From positions 8,946,001 through 9,010,000 of the forward strand of contig NC_084819.1 of the NCBI RefSeq assembly GCF_963583255.1: 64,000 bases of DNA. Direction: 5' to 3'. Below the pieces are notes generated by a model, which did not search any database, had not been told where the DNA came from, and saw nothing but the letters and a program-made list of their open reading frames with translations. Below, one piece after another: positions 1 to 12,744 of this stretch. How positions within the stretch are numbered: the stretch's first letter is position 1; each line of letters starts with the position of its first letter. A program made the position numbers and the translations under genes. This DNA is from Pyrus communis (taxonomy: Eukaryota; Streptophyta; Magnoliopsida; Rosales; Rosaceae).

Positions 1-1323
1 TGGGTGATTAGCTAGCTAGAAGGTCCTTCTCCACACATGACACACTTGCATACAAATCGATTTCCAGTTGCTTTTCCAATAAACCATGAACCTCAACACC
101 CCAGATTAACCGTGACATCACTAATTAACCCTCAGATTTTCCTTAAGTCATTGAATTGGATGGAATACGGATTGGCAACCAAATTATTCGTCAATAGTTC
201 CCTACATGAACAGCATAATAGAGATACAATCAAAGATCATTAAGCTTTGTGAAAATCATAAGCATTGATAAGGCATTCGTAACTATAACATCATGATACT
301 CATGCCAGGAATTCAACTTAACACGATCGTGACCAGTGACCTGAACTACTTGTGAATATAATTTCATAACGATTATGTTAACTCCCTTATATTCTAGCAT
401 CAAATTCATGCATGCAAACTAAGTGTGCACCCTTAATCAACATACAAGAATAAGTTCTTAATCCAACAGTTAAGCAAATTGCATTCACGATTTATGAAAT
501 CACAACTGGAGTTAATCAATTCATATTGCAAATATAATCATGGTTTCAAAATCTCCTCTAGCCAAAACGAGTTTAGCCTCTCATGTTCACAGTAAAACAA
601 AGAAAATATAAATTAAACATTGAAAACAAGGATTGAATACACCTAGAAACGTTCCAACAATCCAACAATCTTGAATGGCAAGCACGGCTCCAAGGGGTCT
701 TCTCTCCTTCTTCTTTGATGCGGCACAAGGGTGAATGAATGTGTAATTGGGTTGTGGTGTATGGTAACTAGGTGGTGCAGATTTGGTTGAACAATGGGTG
801 GATGTATGGTGCGGCTGTGTGATGGATGATGGCTGAATAGGTGAATGATTGTAGGGCTTTATTTTATGCGGCAGATTGTCCAAAAATAATGGGAGAAAGG
901 GTAAGGCATTAATTAATTAATTTGGGAAGGTTTTAAGGTTCCAAATCCTCCAAGAAAAGGGTAACAAATCAGAATCCTATGAGGAAAAGGGAAGGGAAGC
1001 TGGGGCAAGGTCTTAGAGAGAAAAGGGAAAGGGATTTGCTGCAAGGAAAGGGAAGGAAAGGTCATGCCTTGCAAGGCAAGGAAGGATTCCTTGCATATTT
1101 GGTGCGGCATCAAGGTAGGAATGTGATTTAGGCTTCTAGAACATATATTTAAGTGTCCTAAATTGATTAGGAACCCCTTTGATAGCTGGAACATAAGTTG
1201 GAAAAGATTAGGATTGACTAAGTCAAAATAAGGAAGTTTGACTCATGTTTCCTTCTTTGTGGCTAATTCCATTTCTTCCAAATCTTGAATTAATTTCTTC
1301 TATCTCTTTAGCAGATTCCTAGC

Positions 1324-3892
1324 TGATGCGTGATTTATACGCACACAAATTAAACCCTCTTTTCGTCAAATTGTAGTATATGTATAAGTAGGGATCGTTC
1401 TGGACCGGGGATTAGGAGGGATTGTTAATCACTTGGATTTGACTAAAAAAAAACGTAAAAACACAAAATAAATGTATTTCTAACTAATCTAACACTTTAA
1501 AATAAATGGGGGATTGGTTTTGGACGAAATTAAACTAAAATAGAAACTTGGAAACAAAACAGATTGTACAAACGAAATTGATGGAATAGAATGAAGAAAA
1601 AAAACTAGTTAGAGGGTTCCTTATCCACACATGAACATAAGCATATAATTTGACTCCCAGTTATGACTTCAACAAACGATGAATGACAATGCTCCAAGTT
1701 AATTAGGTCCGCTTAAATTAACCGTCAGATTTCCCTAGATTCATTGGATTGAATGGGATACGCATTACAACCAAATTATTCCTAATCAAAGTCTCTCACA
1801 TGGAATACGCATGATAGAGACATTCAACAAAGATCATTAAGTTCAACGGAAATCATAAACATTGACTAGGCATTCATAACTATGGAATACGCATGTTAAT
1901 CCAGCCTAGGGTTTACTAAACACAATCGTGACTAGCGATTTTTACTACTCATGAATATAAGTTCATAACGATTAGGTGAAATTCCCTTATATCCTAGCAT
2001 CAAGTCTTAGGCATGCAAATTAAGTGTCGACCCTCAACCCACATACATAAACAAGTTCTTAATCAAAACAGAAAAGTAACCCACATCTAAAGTTCATGAA
2101 TTCATAACTGGAGTAAATCAAATCATAACCAACATATGTCCATGGCTTCAAATTCGCCTCTAACTAAAAAGAAATTAGTTTCACATGTTTAACATAATTG
2201 AATAACAAGTTAAATTAAACATGAAAACAGAAACAAGAAAAGAAAGAACAAATGGATGGAAAGTTAGCTACGGGGTTCATCTCCACATATGTTATACTTG
2301 CATAATAAAACGATTTCCAATTGCATTTCAACAAATCATTAATTCTCAACGCCCCGGGTCAATTAGGTCCGCTTAAATTAACCGTCAAGTTTTCCTTAAG
2401 TTAATGAATTGGATGGGTTAGCGCAACGCAATTCACAACATTCTCCAAAAGTCCTTTACGTGAAAAGCACAATAAAGATACAATCAAAGATCATTAAGCA
2501 TCATGAAAACTTTAAGTGTTGACGAGGCATTCGTTACTATGGAATACGCATGAAACTTATGCCAAGAATTTATTTAACGCGATTGTTTATAAGCAACCTC
2601 CACTACTTGTGAATATAAGTTCGTAACTATTAGGTGAAACTCACTTATATTCTAGCGTCATATTGATGCATGAAAATTAAGCGCGCATTCTTAATAAACA
2701 TTCATAAATAAGTTATCAATCAAACGGTTAAACAAATTGAACCACAACTTATGAAACGCAATTAGAATTAATCAAATCAAAATGCAAGCATAAACATATA
2801 TTTCGAATCACCCCCTAGCTAAAGGGGGTTTAGTTTATTATAACTTTGAAATCAAAGAAATACCTAAACATTCCAACAACTCAAACTTGAATTGTATGAA
2901 CGTTTAGGCACTCTTCTCTTCCATTCCTCATACGTACAAACAAAGAGAATTGAATTTAAACATTGAAATCAAAGAAACACCTAAACATTCCAACAACTCA
3001 AACTTGAATTGTATGAACGTTTAGGCACTCTTCTCTTCCTCGTTGTTGTAGCACAAGGTCTAAGGATAGTTTGATGGTGTGAATGGTTTGGGGAGTGGTG
3101 TTTGGATTAATAGGGAAATGGAAAAATGGTGTTTGGATTATAGGGGAGACTCACGGCAAAGGGAAGATTGGATGTGTTGTGGTATGTACAATGGAATGGA
3201 AGTGTTGTGTGTGAGATGTGAATGAAAATGAGATGTGAATGAATGAATGAATGCAAGGGTATTTATAGGAGTAGTGGAGGGAACATATGGCTATGTCATT
3301 TGTAGGTGAAGTAGGTGGATGTTGTAGGTGAAGTAGGTGGATGTTGTAGGTGAAGTGGATGTTGTAGGTGAAGTAGGTGGATGTTGTAGGTGAAGTAGGT
3401 GGATGATATGTTAAGTGATAAGTGATAAGTGATATGATATGTGGTTATGATATGATAAGTGGTTAAGTGGTGATGATAAGTGATAAGTGATTAAGTGATA
3501 TGATATGTGGTGATGATAAGTGATAAGTGCATGTGGGTTAACTAATGAAGGAAATGCATGTGCAATGACAATGTGTTAGAATGGATGTGTGTTATGCATG
3601 GCATGATTGGGATTAGGAAAGGTTTAAATGTCCTAAAACTAAAGAGAACAAGGTTCCAACACTTTGGCTCCAATTAGGTCTTCAATTTCGTCCAACACTT
3701 TGGCTTCAAGCATAAGCTATCCGTCCTTAGCCCAAAAGTGCTCCAAAAGTCTCCAAAATGCATCTTTTTGCTCCTTTAGCCCTTTGGACCTATAAACACA
3801 CGAAAATAGCTTAAAGTACTAAAATAACTAAAGAAACATAACGTAAATGCACGAGAACAAGCCATTTAAGTCGCATGAATATGCTCCTATCA
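1324..3892 (-). mobile_element. Athila-like solo LTR nested in the previous LTR, TSD CTAGC
   Basis: The element starts TGATGCGTGATTTATACG and ends TGCTCCTATCA, both canonical family termini on the minus strand. The 5 bases before it (1,319-1,323) and after it (3,893-3,897) are both CTAGC, a perfect target duplication. No coding region or primer site lies between the ends, so it is a solo LTR. It has two diverged copies of the downstream LTR part in tandem (about 1,600-2,265 and 2,266-2,830), two copies of the 44-nt hairpin element (2,864-2,907 and 2,981-3,024), and a TATA-like motif on the minus strand near 3,260. Confidence 0.88.
3302..3404. repeat. 22-bp minisatellite in LTR U3
   Basis: The unit GTAGGTGAAGTAGGTGGATGTT is repeated about four and a half times, one copy being 8 bp shorter. 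It runs directly into an AAGTGATA-type microsatellite (about 3,411-3,535). The second tract is the minus-strand counterpart of the CACTTATCA tracts in the plus-strand LTRs. Confidence 0.9.
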
Positions 3893-4120
3893 CTAGCCTC
3901 CTTTGTTCTTCAATTTCGTCCATCCACCTTGCTCCAAGCATGTGCTAACCATTCCAAGCCCAAAACTACTCCAAAATACACCAAAATGCACTTTCTTGCC
4001 ACTTTAACCATTTGGACCTACAAACACACGAAAATAGCTTAAAATACTAAAATAACTATGAACTAACAACATAAATGTAAGAAAACAAAATAACTAAGTC
4101 GCATAAATATGCTCCTATCA

Positions 4121-4348
4121 CATCTCCACCCCTAAACTGAATAGCCATGGCAATAGGTAATAAAATATTAGTATTTTTTATTTTATAAAATAATACAAAA
4201 TATTTTACTTTCTTCATTTTCTTGGAAAATATTTTACTGTCTACTTCCCGAGAAAACATCCTTTATTACTTTCCCCCTCGCTCTCTTTACTTTCCTAGAA
4301 ATTTTCCCTTCTTTCTTTTGATTGTCTCCTCCCCTCATTTTCTCTCAC
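4121..4348. other. Unique-looking AT- and pyrimidine-rich flank
   Basis: No ORF or repeat terminus is recognised here. The right part is a C/T-rich tract ending CTCTCAC. It continues at 6,209 once the inserted solo LTR is removed, and so forms the upstream flank of the gene fragment at 6,322. Confidence 0.5.
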
Positions 4349-6203
4349 TGATGCGATAAAAGTTCGCACACAAATTAAACCCTATAATTGTATTATGTGT
4401 AAGTAGGGATTGTTCTAGGTAGGGGATTAAAAGGGATGCTAATCTACACAATTTAAATTCTAAAACACTAAACTAGACTCAAAAACAGAAAACTAGACTC
4501 TAACAACTCAAGATAAGCTAAACTGACTCAAAACACACAAACTAAGTTAAATTGACTCAAAACAGGTACTAGAAAGTGATTTGAACGAAAATTAAACTAA
4601 AAAGAAACTCAATATACTAAATGGGGACAGATTCTGAAGAATTTAAACTAAACTAACACAAATAAGAACTAAAGGGGTATTTGGACGAATTTTAAACTTA
4701 AAACAAACAAACTTGCAGAAACAAAGTAAAAGGGTACGAATTTGGGTGAATGAATGGGTGAAAGGCTAGCTAGAGGGTCCTTCTCCACACATGACACATA
4801 TGCATATAAATCGATTTCCAGTTATTATTCGTTAAACCATGAATGACAATGCCCCAAATTAATCGTGAGAAGCACAAATTAACTTTCAGATTTTCCTAAA
4901 TTCATTGAATTGGATGGATAACACATCGGCAACCAAATTATTCTTCAACAGTTCCTTACATGAACAACATAATAGAGATACAATCAAAGATCATTAAGTT
5001 CTATGAAAATCATAAGCATTGACAAGGCATTCGTAACCATGAACTACATGATACTTCTGCCATGGATTTACTTAACACAATCAGACTAGTGACTTCCACT
5101 CCTTATAAATATAAGTTCATAACGATTAGGTGAAATTCCCTTATATTTTAGCATCAAATTCATGCATGCAAACTAAGTATGCATCCTTAATCAACATAGA
5201 AGAATAAGTTATCAATCAAACAGATAAGTAAATCGCATTCATGTTTTACAAAACAATAACTGGAGGAAATCAATTCATATAAAACATATGTCTATAGCTT
5301 CGAATTCACCTCTAACTAAAAAGAATTTAGCTCCTCATGTTCATCATAATTGAAAACCAAATTAAAATAAACATCGAAGTAAAACTAAGGATAGAAAGAA
5401 CCCATAAACGCTCCAGCAATTCAATGGTCTTGAATGGCAAGCACGGCTCCAATCCTTCTTCTCCTTTCTTCCTTGCTGTGGCACTTGAGGAATTTCTATG
5501 TATATGGTGCGAATTATGGTGTGAATATATGGGGTGTGGTGTCTTGAATTGTGCGGCATAATGATGTATTTATAGGCTAGGGTTCATGCAATTTCTAAAG
5601 GGAAAAGGATTGCACAATCCTAGGGGGAAAATGACTAGGGTTTGGCAGAAACCAAGGGGGAAAGGGATTAAGAACCTGCGGCAGGGAATGGGCCTTCTAG
5701 AAAGGGTATTATGGCAGGTTTCTAGAAGGAAAGGGATGAAAGGGTGCGGCACCAATGTAAGAGAATGATAAGGCTTCTAAAACCAAAAATTTAGGTGAAT
5801 TAATCTGATTTAGATGTCCTCCTTGCAGCTGGAATTAAGGTGGAAAGAGATTAGGTTATGATAAGATAAGATAAGGTTTGGATAAGATAAGGAAATTTGG
5901 ATAAGGTTTCCTCCTTTATAGTTGATTCCTTATCTTCCAAGTCTTGAATTGATTCTTCTAGATGTTAAGCACATTCCTAGCCTCTCTTGAACTTCAAATT
6001 CGTCCATCCACCTTGCTCCATATGCAAGCTATCCATTCTAGCCCAAAATTGCACTAAAATGCACCAAAATGCACTTTCTTGCCTCTTTTGCCATTTAAAC
6101 CTACAAACACACGAAAATAGCTTAAATCACTTTAATAAATAGAAACTAACTTACTAAATGCAAAGAAACAAGTTAACAAAGTCGCATAAATATGCTCCTA
6201 TCA
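4349..6203 (-). mobile_element. Athila-like solo LTR, TSD CTCAC
   Basis: Minus-strand LTR of 1,855 bp, from TGATGCGATAAAAG to ATGCTCCTATCA. CTCAC stands at 4,344-4,348 and again at 6,204-6,208, a perfect 5-bp target duplication. There is no internal region. It lacks the long U3 tracts seen in the 2.5-kb LTRs, so it is a shorter subfamily. A TATA-like GTATTTATAGG (minus strand) lies near 5,565. It was inserted in the upstream flank of the gene fragment starting at 6,322. Confidence 0.88.
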
Positions 6204-6321
6204 CTCACTCAAATCCTCCAAGAACCCATCTTTCTTTCAATCCTTGCATCCCCACAAAAATCCCACTTATGGGTTTTCTTTCCCATTCACGTAATTCCCC
6301 CACCGAGCTCTCAAAGCTCCA

Positions 6322-6665
6322 ATGGCGACCGAGAACGCGCTAAAATCGAGGGAGGTCTCCACCATGATCAAACAAGGTTTCATCTCTGATCAAGCCCTCT
6401 CATTCTCACCGTTAAGATCCTTCTCCAAGCTCCATTCATGTACCTCCTCACCCTCCAAGCCCCTCTTCTCCCTTCCTTCTCCTTAACCGCCGCCGCCGTA
6501 ACTCGCCAGGTTAAATCAATCTTTAACTCAATCAACCCATCCCCAAACCCTCTATAAGATGATGTTCGACAACCAGAATCGAGACTCCAAGCTCCTCCTG
6601 GATCAAAAAATCCATGAGAAAATCCATGCATCTTCACCCTGACATCAGCATTGCATCACCTCCAC
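6322..6665 (+). pseudogene. 5' fragment of an unidentified plant gene, frameshifted
   Basis: The ATG at 6,322 follows a C/T-rich leader and opens a 54-residue frame, beginning MATENALKSREVSTMIKQGF, that ends at the TAA at 6,484-6,486. Codon-like sequence continues in other frames (VTRQVKSIFNSINPSPNP, then MMFDNQNRDSKLLLDQKIHE), so the fragment looks frameshifted rather than finished. The S/P-rich stretch after a conserved-looking start recalls the N-termini of some plant BTB/POZ-type proteins, but this is memory only and I do not assign a family. No domain follows: after about 6,800 the sequence turns into LTR-like DNA. The solo LTR at 4,349-6,203 sits about 120 bp upstream of the ATG. It is probably a dead gene copy or gene fragment. 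Confidence 0.4.
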
Positions 6666-7940
6666 CTCAGGCTCTTGAGCCACCGATTCAAGCTCGGATT
6701 CTTGCTTGGGCCCCCCTTCTGCGCAATCGCCTGCATGGGCTGGAGATGATTACTGGGGCTATTGGGTCCTATTCAGTCGCCGGTCCATCGGGCTATTGCC
6801 CCCAGTGGAGTTACTCTAAAAAGTTAACCAAGACACCCCGGTGGTCAACTACGTTAAAACTTTGAAATTTCACTAAATGGATGTCAAAAATAAACTCGGG
6901 GCATCGAAATTAGCCTATGAGGGTTTCTAAGAAAATTTTGAAAAAGTCAACAAAAGTCAATTAACAGTTAACATTTAATTTTAATGAAATATTCCCTCCT
7001 TAGAAGGCAAATTCTATTTAAGTTAACAGAATATTCCAAAAGAATATTCCCTTCAATTTATGAATGGATTTGGGTCGGTTTTGCCCATGGATTTGGGCTT
7101 GGGCCCGTTCTCGGTTTGGGCTTGCCTTTTTTTTAAAACAAATTTGGTCGACCTGGTCCCAATCGAGGATCCGATCGTCGATTTTTGGAAAAATATGGCC
7201 AGAAAGCTTTTACAACTCCGATTAGCCCGATTTCACAACTATTTTCAACACAAAAGATATGGATTTGAAGCTCAGAGAGAGAAGAATAATTATATACCAA
7301 AATCACATCGAGCAATGGTTGGGATCGATCGGAAATAGGCCTGCAACTCACGGCATCCCCCGCCAGATGATAGGAACATATTTATACGACTTTGTTAGCC
7401 TATTTCTTTATATTTAGTGAGTTAGCTTCTGTTTATTATAGTGTTTTAATCTATTTTCATGTGTTTGTAGGTTCAAATAGCAAAAGTGGCAAGAAAAGGC
7501 AATTTGGAGCACTTTAGAGCAGTTTTGGGCTTGGAATGGATAGCACATGCATGGTGATAGGAGCATATTCATGCGACTTAAATGGCTTGTTCTCGTGCAT
7601 TTACGTTATGTTTCTCTAGTTATTTTAGTCCTTTATGCTTCTTTTGTGTGTTTTCAGGTTCTAAGGGCAAGGTATGCAAAAGGATGCCTTTTGGAGCCTT
7701 TTGGAGCAAATTAGAGATTGGAATGGATATCATATGCTTGGAGCCAAGAGGATGGACGAAATTAAAGACTTGAAGTAGGAAAGTTAAATCCTAAAAGACC
7801 TCATGTTTAAGCATCATTGAAGACTCCTACGCATTTTAGAACACAAAAACAACATTCCTTGCAACCTTAGGACATTGTCGTGTGTTTCCTTGTGTCTCCC
7901 TTCCTTGCCATGCAAGGAAGGGCTTTGTTCCCTATTTTAA

Positions 7941-8185
7941 ACACTTAAAGCATTCACTTATCATATCATTCACTTATCATATCATTTACTTATCATATCA
8001 TTCACTTATTATAAGCATTCACTTATCATATCATTCACTTATCAAACCATTCACTTATCACTTCCATTCACTTATCACTTATCACTTCCATTCACTTATC
8101 ACTCACCACATATCATTCATTTATCACTTAACATATCATTCATTTATCACTTAATACATCATTCACTTATCACTTATCATACTCA
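7941..8185 (+). repeat. CACTTATCA microsatellite tract in LTR U3
   Basis: Imperfect repeats of ATTCACTTATCA and TCATATCATTCACTT. Shorter versions are at 17,340-17,415 and 29,815-29,870 in the two LTRs of the complete element, and complementary versions at 3,411-3,535. The tract length differs between copies, including a 25-bp difference between the two LTRs of the complete element. Confidence 0.85.
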
Positions 8186-8899
8186 TAATCATCTACACAT
8201 TTCAACCATTTAAACATATGCATTTCAACTCACATGCATCATCATCATGCAACCAACCTTGCCACATGCTTTCCAAGCTTTCCCCCTTCATCATTAAGCC
8301 ACATTCACTCCCATTTCTCTCCCCTTAACAGCCCTAAACCGTGCATAATTAAAGGACACCATTCAACACACACATGCACCAAAAGACAACATTGGCATGC
8401 ATCACATGCATTTCCAACACTTCCCCCTTTGTGCCTTGCCTTCCCTTCCACTTTCCAACCACATTCTTTCAATTCCCACTTCATCATTACACCACCTAAG
8501 CCACATGCACTCCCATTCTTTAATTCAGCCACTTAATCATTCAACCACAAAACAATCACACAACACACCAACACACATGCATCCTGAAATTCTTTGCCGT
8601 GCAATCACATGCATTTCCCTTGACATTTTCAGCCATCACACTTCATCATTACACCACCATTCACTCTTTAACCCACACACACTTCACACAAACAACATTC
8701 ACATGCATTCACATGCATTTCCAACACAAAACACACTCAAAACCGTGGCCACCTTTGCATTTCAGCATTCCCATTTGCATTTTCAGATTTCCAGCTTTCC
8801 AACCTAGCCACATTCACATGCATTCACTCATAATCATTCACCAAACTTGCAGCCACATTTCCACCCACCTCCTAGCTGTCATGTTCCCTCCATTACTCC

Positions 8900-8907
8900 T
8901 ATAAATA
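8900..8907 (+). promoter_or_regulatory. TATA box of the expanded LTR
   Basis: TATAAATA within CTCCTATAAATACCCTTGC, the most conserved block of the family U3. Transcription would start about 30 bp downstream, which places the hairpin elements and the repeated part in the RNA leader (R/U5). Confidence 0.6.
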
Positions 8908-9123
8908 CCCTTGCATTCATTCATTCAATTCATATCTCATATTTCCATTCACAACACTTCACACAACACAAATACACATCCATTGCCGCAATTCCCCTTC
9001 CATTTTCTGTGCAGTTTTTCTTCTTCACTCTTCCATCTCCAACCACTCCCTACTCCATTCCACATACACCTAAAGCCCTTAACATCTCCTTAGACCTTGT
9101 GACACAACGAAGAGGAAGAGAAG

Positions 9124-12100
9124 AGTGCCTAAACGTTCATACAATTCAAGTTTGAGTTGTTGGAATGTTTGGGTGTTTCTTTGATTTCAAAGTTATAATT
9201 TAATTCTCTTTGTTTTGTACGTATGACGAATGGAAGATAAGAGTGCCTAAACGTTCATACAATTCAAGTTTGAGTTGTTGGAATGTTTAGGTGTTTCTTT
9301 GATTTCAAAGTTATGAGGAACTAAACCCCCTTTAGCTAGGGGGTGATTCGAAACTATGTTTATATTTGCAATTTGAATTGATTACGTTTGGTTGGAATTT
9401 CATAAGTTGTGGATTCAATTCGTTTAACTGTTTGATTGATAACTTATTTATGTATGTTCATTGAGATTGCAAGCTTAATTTTCATGCATAAATATGACGC
9501 TAGAATATAAGTGAATTTCACCTAATCGTTATGAACTTATATTCACAAGTAGTGGAGGTTGCTTATAAACAATCGCGTTAAACGAATTCTTGGCATAAGT
9601 TTCATGCGTATTCCATAGTAACGAATGCCTCGTCGATGTTTATGATTTCCGTTGAACTTAATGATCTTTGTTGAATGTCTCTATCATGCGTATTCCATAG
9701 TTAGGGACTTTGATTAAGAATAATTTGGTTGTAATGCGTATTCCATTCAATCCAACGAATTTAGGGAAATCTGAAAGTTAATCTAAGCGGATCTAATTAA
9801 CTTGGAGCATTGAGTTTCACAACTTATCGAAAGACCAACTGAGAATCAATTTTGTTTGCAAGTGTAACATGTGTGGAGAAGAACCCCTTGGCTATTCCAT
9901 CATCCATATTTTTATCACATTCATATTTACATTTTGCCTTTAATTATATTCTGTCTTTTTAATTTAATATCGTCCAACCACAATTCCCCCCCCCTATTTT
10001 GTTAAGTCTTAATCATTCGTATTTGTTTTATTTTTGTATCTTTAAGCTTTTGGAGTCATAAACAATTGCAAATTCGTTTAAATCAAGTTCTAGCTTCTAT
10101 TTGAGTCAATTTGATTGTTTTAGACAATTTGAGTTTTTCAAAGCCATTCTGAGTCATAGTAGTCTTGTTAAGAGTATTTTAATTTAGTTTTTATGTTTTT
10201 AAGTCAATTTAGAAGGTTTTAGCAAGCCCTCCTAATCCCCGGTCTAGAACGATCCCTCACTTATCCATTCTACTACAATTGTCAAACGAGGGTTTAATTT
10301 GAGTGTCAAGTAAATCTCGCATCAAATTTTGTAGTGCCTAAACGTTCATACAATTCAAGTTTGAGTTGTTGGAATGTTTGGGTGTTTCTTTGATTTCAAA
10401 GTTATAATTTAATTCTCTTTGTTTTGTACGTATGACGAATGGAAGATAAGAGTGCCTAAACGTTCATACAATTCAAGTTTGAGTTGTTGGAATGTTTAGG
10501 TGTTTCTTTGATTTCAAAGTTATGAGGAACTAAACCCCCTTTAGCTAGGGGGTGATTCGAAACTATGTTTATATTTGCAATTTGAATTGATTACGTTTGG
10601 TTGGAATTTCATAAGTTGTGGATTCAATTCGTTTAACTGTTTGATTGATAACTTATTTATGTATGTTCATTGAGATTGCAAGCTTAATTTTCATGCATAA
10701 ATATGACGCTAGAATATAAGTGAATTTCACCTAATCGTTATGAACTTATATTCACAAGTAGTGGAGGTTGCTTATAAACAATCGCGTTAAACGAATTCTT
10801 GGCATAAGTTTCATGCGTATTCCATAGTAACGAATGCCTCGTCGATGTTTATGATTTCCGTTGAACTTAATGATCTTTGTTGAATGTCTCTATCATGCGT
10901 ATTCCATAGTTAGGGACTTTGATTAAGAATAATTTGGTTGTAATGCGTATTCCATTCAATCCAACGAATTTAGGGAAATCTGAAAGTTAATCTAAGCGGA
11001 TCTAATTAACTTGGAGCATTGAGTTTCACAACTTATCGAAAGACCAACTGAGAATCAATTTTGTTTGCAAGTGTAACATGTGTGGAGAAGAACCCCTTGG
11101 CTATTCCATCATCCATATTTTTATCACATTCATATTTACATTTTGCCTTTAATTATATTCTGTCTTTTTAATTTAATATCGTCCAACCACAATTCCCCCC
11201 CCCCCTATTTTGTTAAGTCTTAATCATTCGTATTTTTTTTATTTTTGTATCTTTAAGCTTTTGGAGTCATAAACAATTGCAAATTCGTTTAAATCAAGTT
11301 CTAGCTTCTATTTGAGTCAATTTGATTGTTTTAGACAATTTGAGTTTTTCAAAGCCATTCTGAGTCATAGTAGTCTTGTTAAGAGTATTTTAATTTAGTT
11401 TTTATGTTTTTAAGTCAATTTAGAAGGTTTTAGCAAGCCCTCCTAATCCCCGGTCTAGAACGATCCCTCACTTATCCATTCTACTACAATTGTCAAACGA
11501 GGGTTTAATTTGAGTGTCAAGTAAATCTCGCATCAAATTTTGTAGTGCCTAAACGTTCATACAATTCAAGTTTGAGTTGTTGGAATGTTTGGGTGTTTCT
11601 TTGATTTCAAAGTTATAATTTAATTCTCTTTGTTTTGTACGTATGACGAATGGAAGATAAGAGTGCCTAAACGTTCATACAATTCAAGTTTGAGTTGTTG
11701 GAATGTTTAGGTGTTTCTTTGATTTCAAAGTTATGAGGAACTAAACCCCCTTTAGCTAGGGGGTGATTCGAAACTATGTTTATATTTGCAATTTGAATTG
11801 ATTACGTTTGGTTGGAATTTCATAAGTTGTGGATTCAATTCGTTTAACTGTTTGATTGATAACTTATTTATGTATGTTCATTGAGATTGCAAGCTTAATT
11901 TTCATGCATAAATATGACGCTAGAATATAAGTGAATTTCACCTAATCGTTATGAACTTATATTCACAAGTAGTGGAGGTTGCTTATAAACAATCGCGTTA
12001 AACGAATTCTTGGCATAAGTTTCATGCGTATTCCATAGTAACGAATGCCTCGTCGATGTTTATGATTTCCGTTGAACTTAATGATCTTTGTTGAATGTCT

Positions 12101-12744
12101 CTATCATGCGTATTCCATAGTTAGGGACTTTGATTAAGAATAATTTGGTTGTAATGCGTATTCCATTCAATCCAACGAATTTAGGGAAATCTGAAAGTTA
12201 ATCTAAGCGGATCTAATTAACTTGGAGCATTGAGTTTCACAACTTATCGAAAGACCAACTGAGAATCAATTTTGTTTGCAAGTGTAACATGTGTGGAGAA
12301 GAACCCCTTGGCTATTCCATCATCCATATTTTTATCACATTCATATTTACATTTTGCCTTTAATTATATTCTGTCTTTTTAATTTAATATCGTCCAACCA
12401 CAATTCCCCCCCCCTATTTTGTTAAGTCTTAATCATTCGTATTTTTTTTATTTTTGTATCTTTAAGCTTTTGGAGTCATAAACAATTGCAAATTCGTTTA
12501 AATCAAGTTCTAGCTTCTATTTGAGTCAATTTGATTGTTTTAGACAATTTGAGTTTTTCAAAGCCATTCTGAGTCATAGTAGTCTTGTTAAGAGTATTTT
12601 AATTTAGTTTTTATGTTTTTAAGTCAATTTAGAAGGTTTTAGCAAGCCCTCCTAATCCCCGGTCTAGAACGATCCCTCACTTATCCATTCTACTACAATT
12701 GTCAAACGAGGGTTTAATTTGAGTGTCAAGTAAATCTCGCATCA
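9124..12744 (+). repeat. Three tandem 1.21-kb copies of the LTR R/U5 part
   Basis: Units start AGTGCCTAAACG at 9,124, 10,333 and 11,544, spaced 1,209 and 1,211 bp apart; the third stops at the LTR end, 12,744. The only differences I noticed are in homopolymer runs (the C-run near 9,985, 11,195 and 12,405, and a T-run shortly after). Each inner junction reads CGCATCA-AATTTTGT-AGTGCC: the LTR end, then bases matching the start of the internal region (AATTTTGG at 19,451), then the next unit. Confidence 0.95.

Larger units (their letters stand above)
1..4120 (-). mobile_element. Athila-like LTR, truncated by the window edge and interrupted
   Basis: The right end reads ATGCTCCTATCA, the complement of the family's TGATAGGAGCAT start, so the LTR lies on the minus strand. 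The sequence from 1 to about 900 matches the minus-strand solo LTR at 4,349-6,203 block by block (the ATTAGGTGAA, CTCCACACATGACAC and CACGGCTCCAA segments). The other end lies outside the window, so it cannot be told whether this is a solo LTR or part of a full element. A younger LTR interrupts it at 1,324-3,892. On the minus strand a purine-rich GGGGTGGAGATG lies directly before the LTR start (4,121-4,132), which could be a polypurine tract and would make this a 3' LTR; that is inference. Confidence 0.75.
7555..12744 (+). mobile_element. Athila-like LTR with triplicated downstream part, TSD CATGG
   Basis: The ends TGATAGGAGCATATTC (7,555) and CTCGCATCA (to 12,744) are canonical, and CATGG flanks both sides (7,550-7,554 and 12,745-12,749). 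At 5,190 bp it is twice the normal LTR length because the part downstream of the putative transcription start is present three times (9,124-12,744). The U3 part (7,555 to about 8,900) is single and holds the CACTTATCA tracts and the TATA box. There is no gag-pol, so it behaves as a solo LTR. Confidence 0.88.

Noticed and set aside
8234..9155. Several 60-136 codon frames rich in H, S, P and T in the LTRs
   Set aside because: They come from CACTTATCA/CATGCATTTCCA low-complexity DNA that is open in several frames at once.
9124..12744. Reading the three 1.21-kb units as a centromeric-type satellite or CRISPR-like array
   Set aside because: The units are LTR R/U5 sequence inside one target-site-flanked LTR. 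There is no spacer structure, and this is a plant genome.
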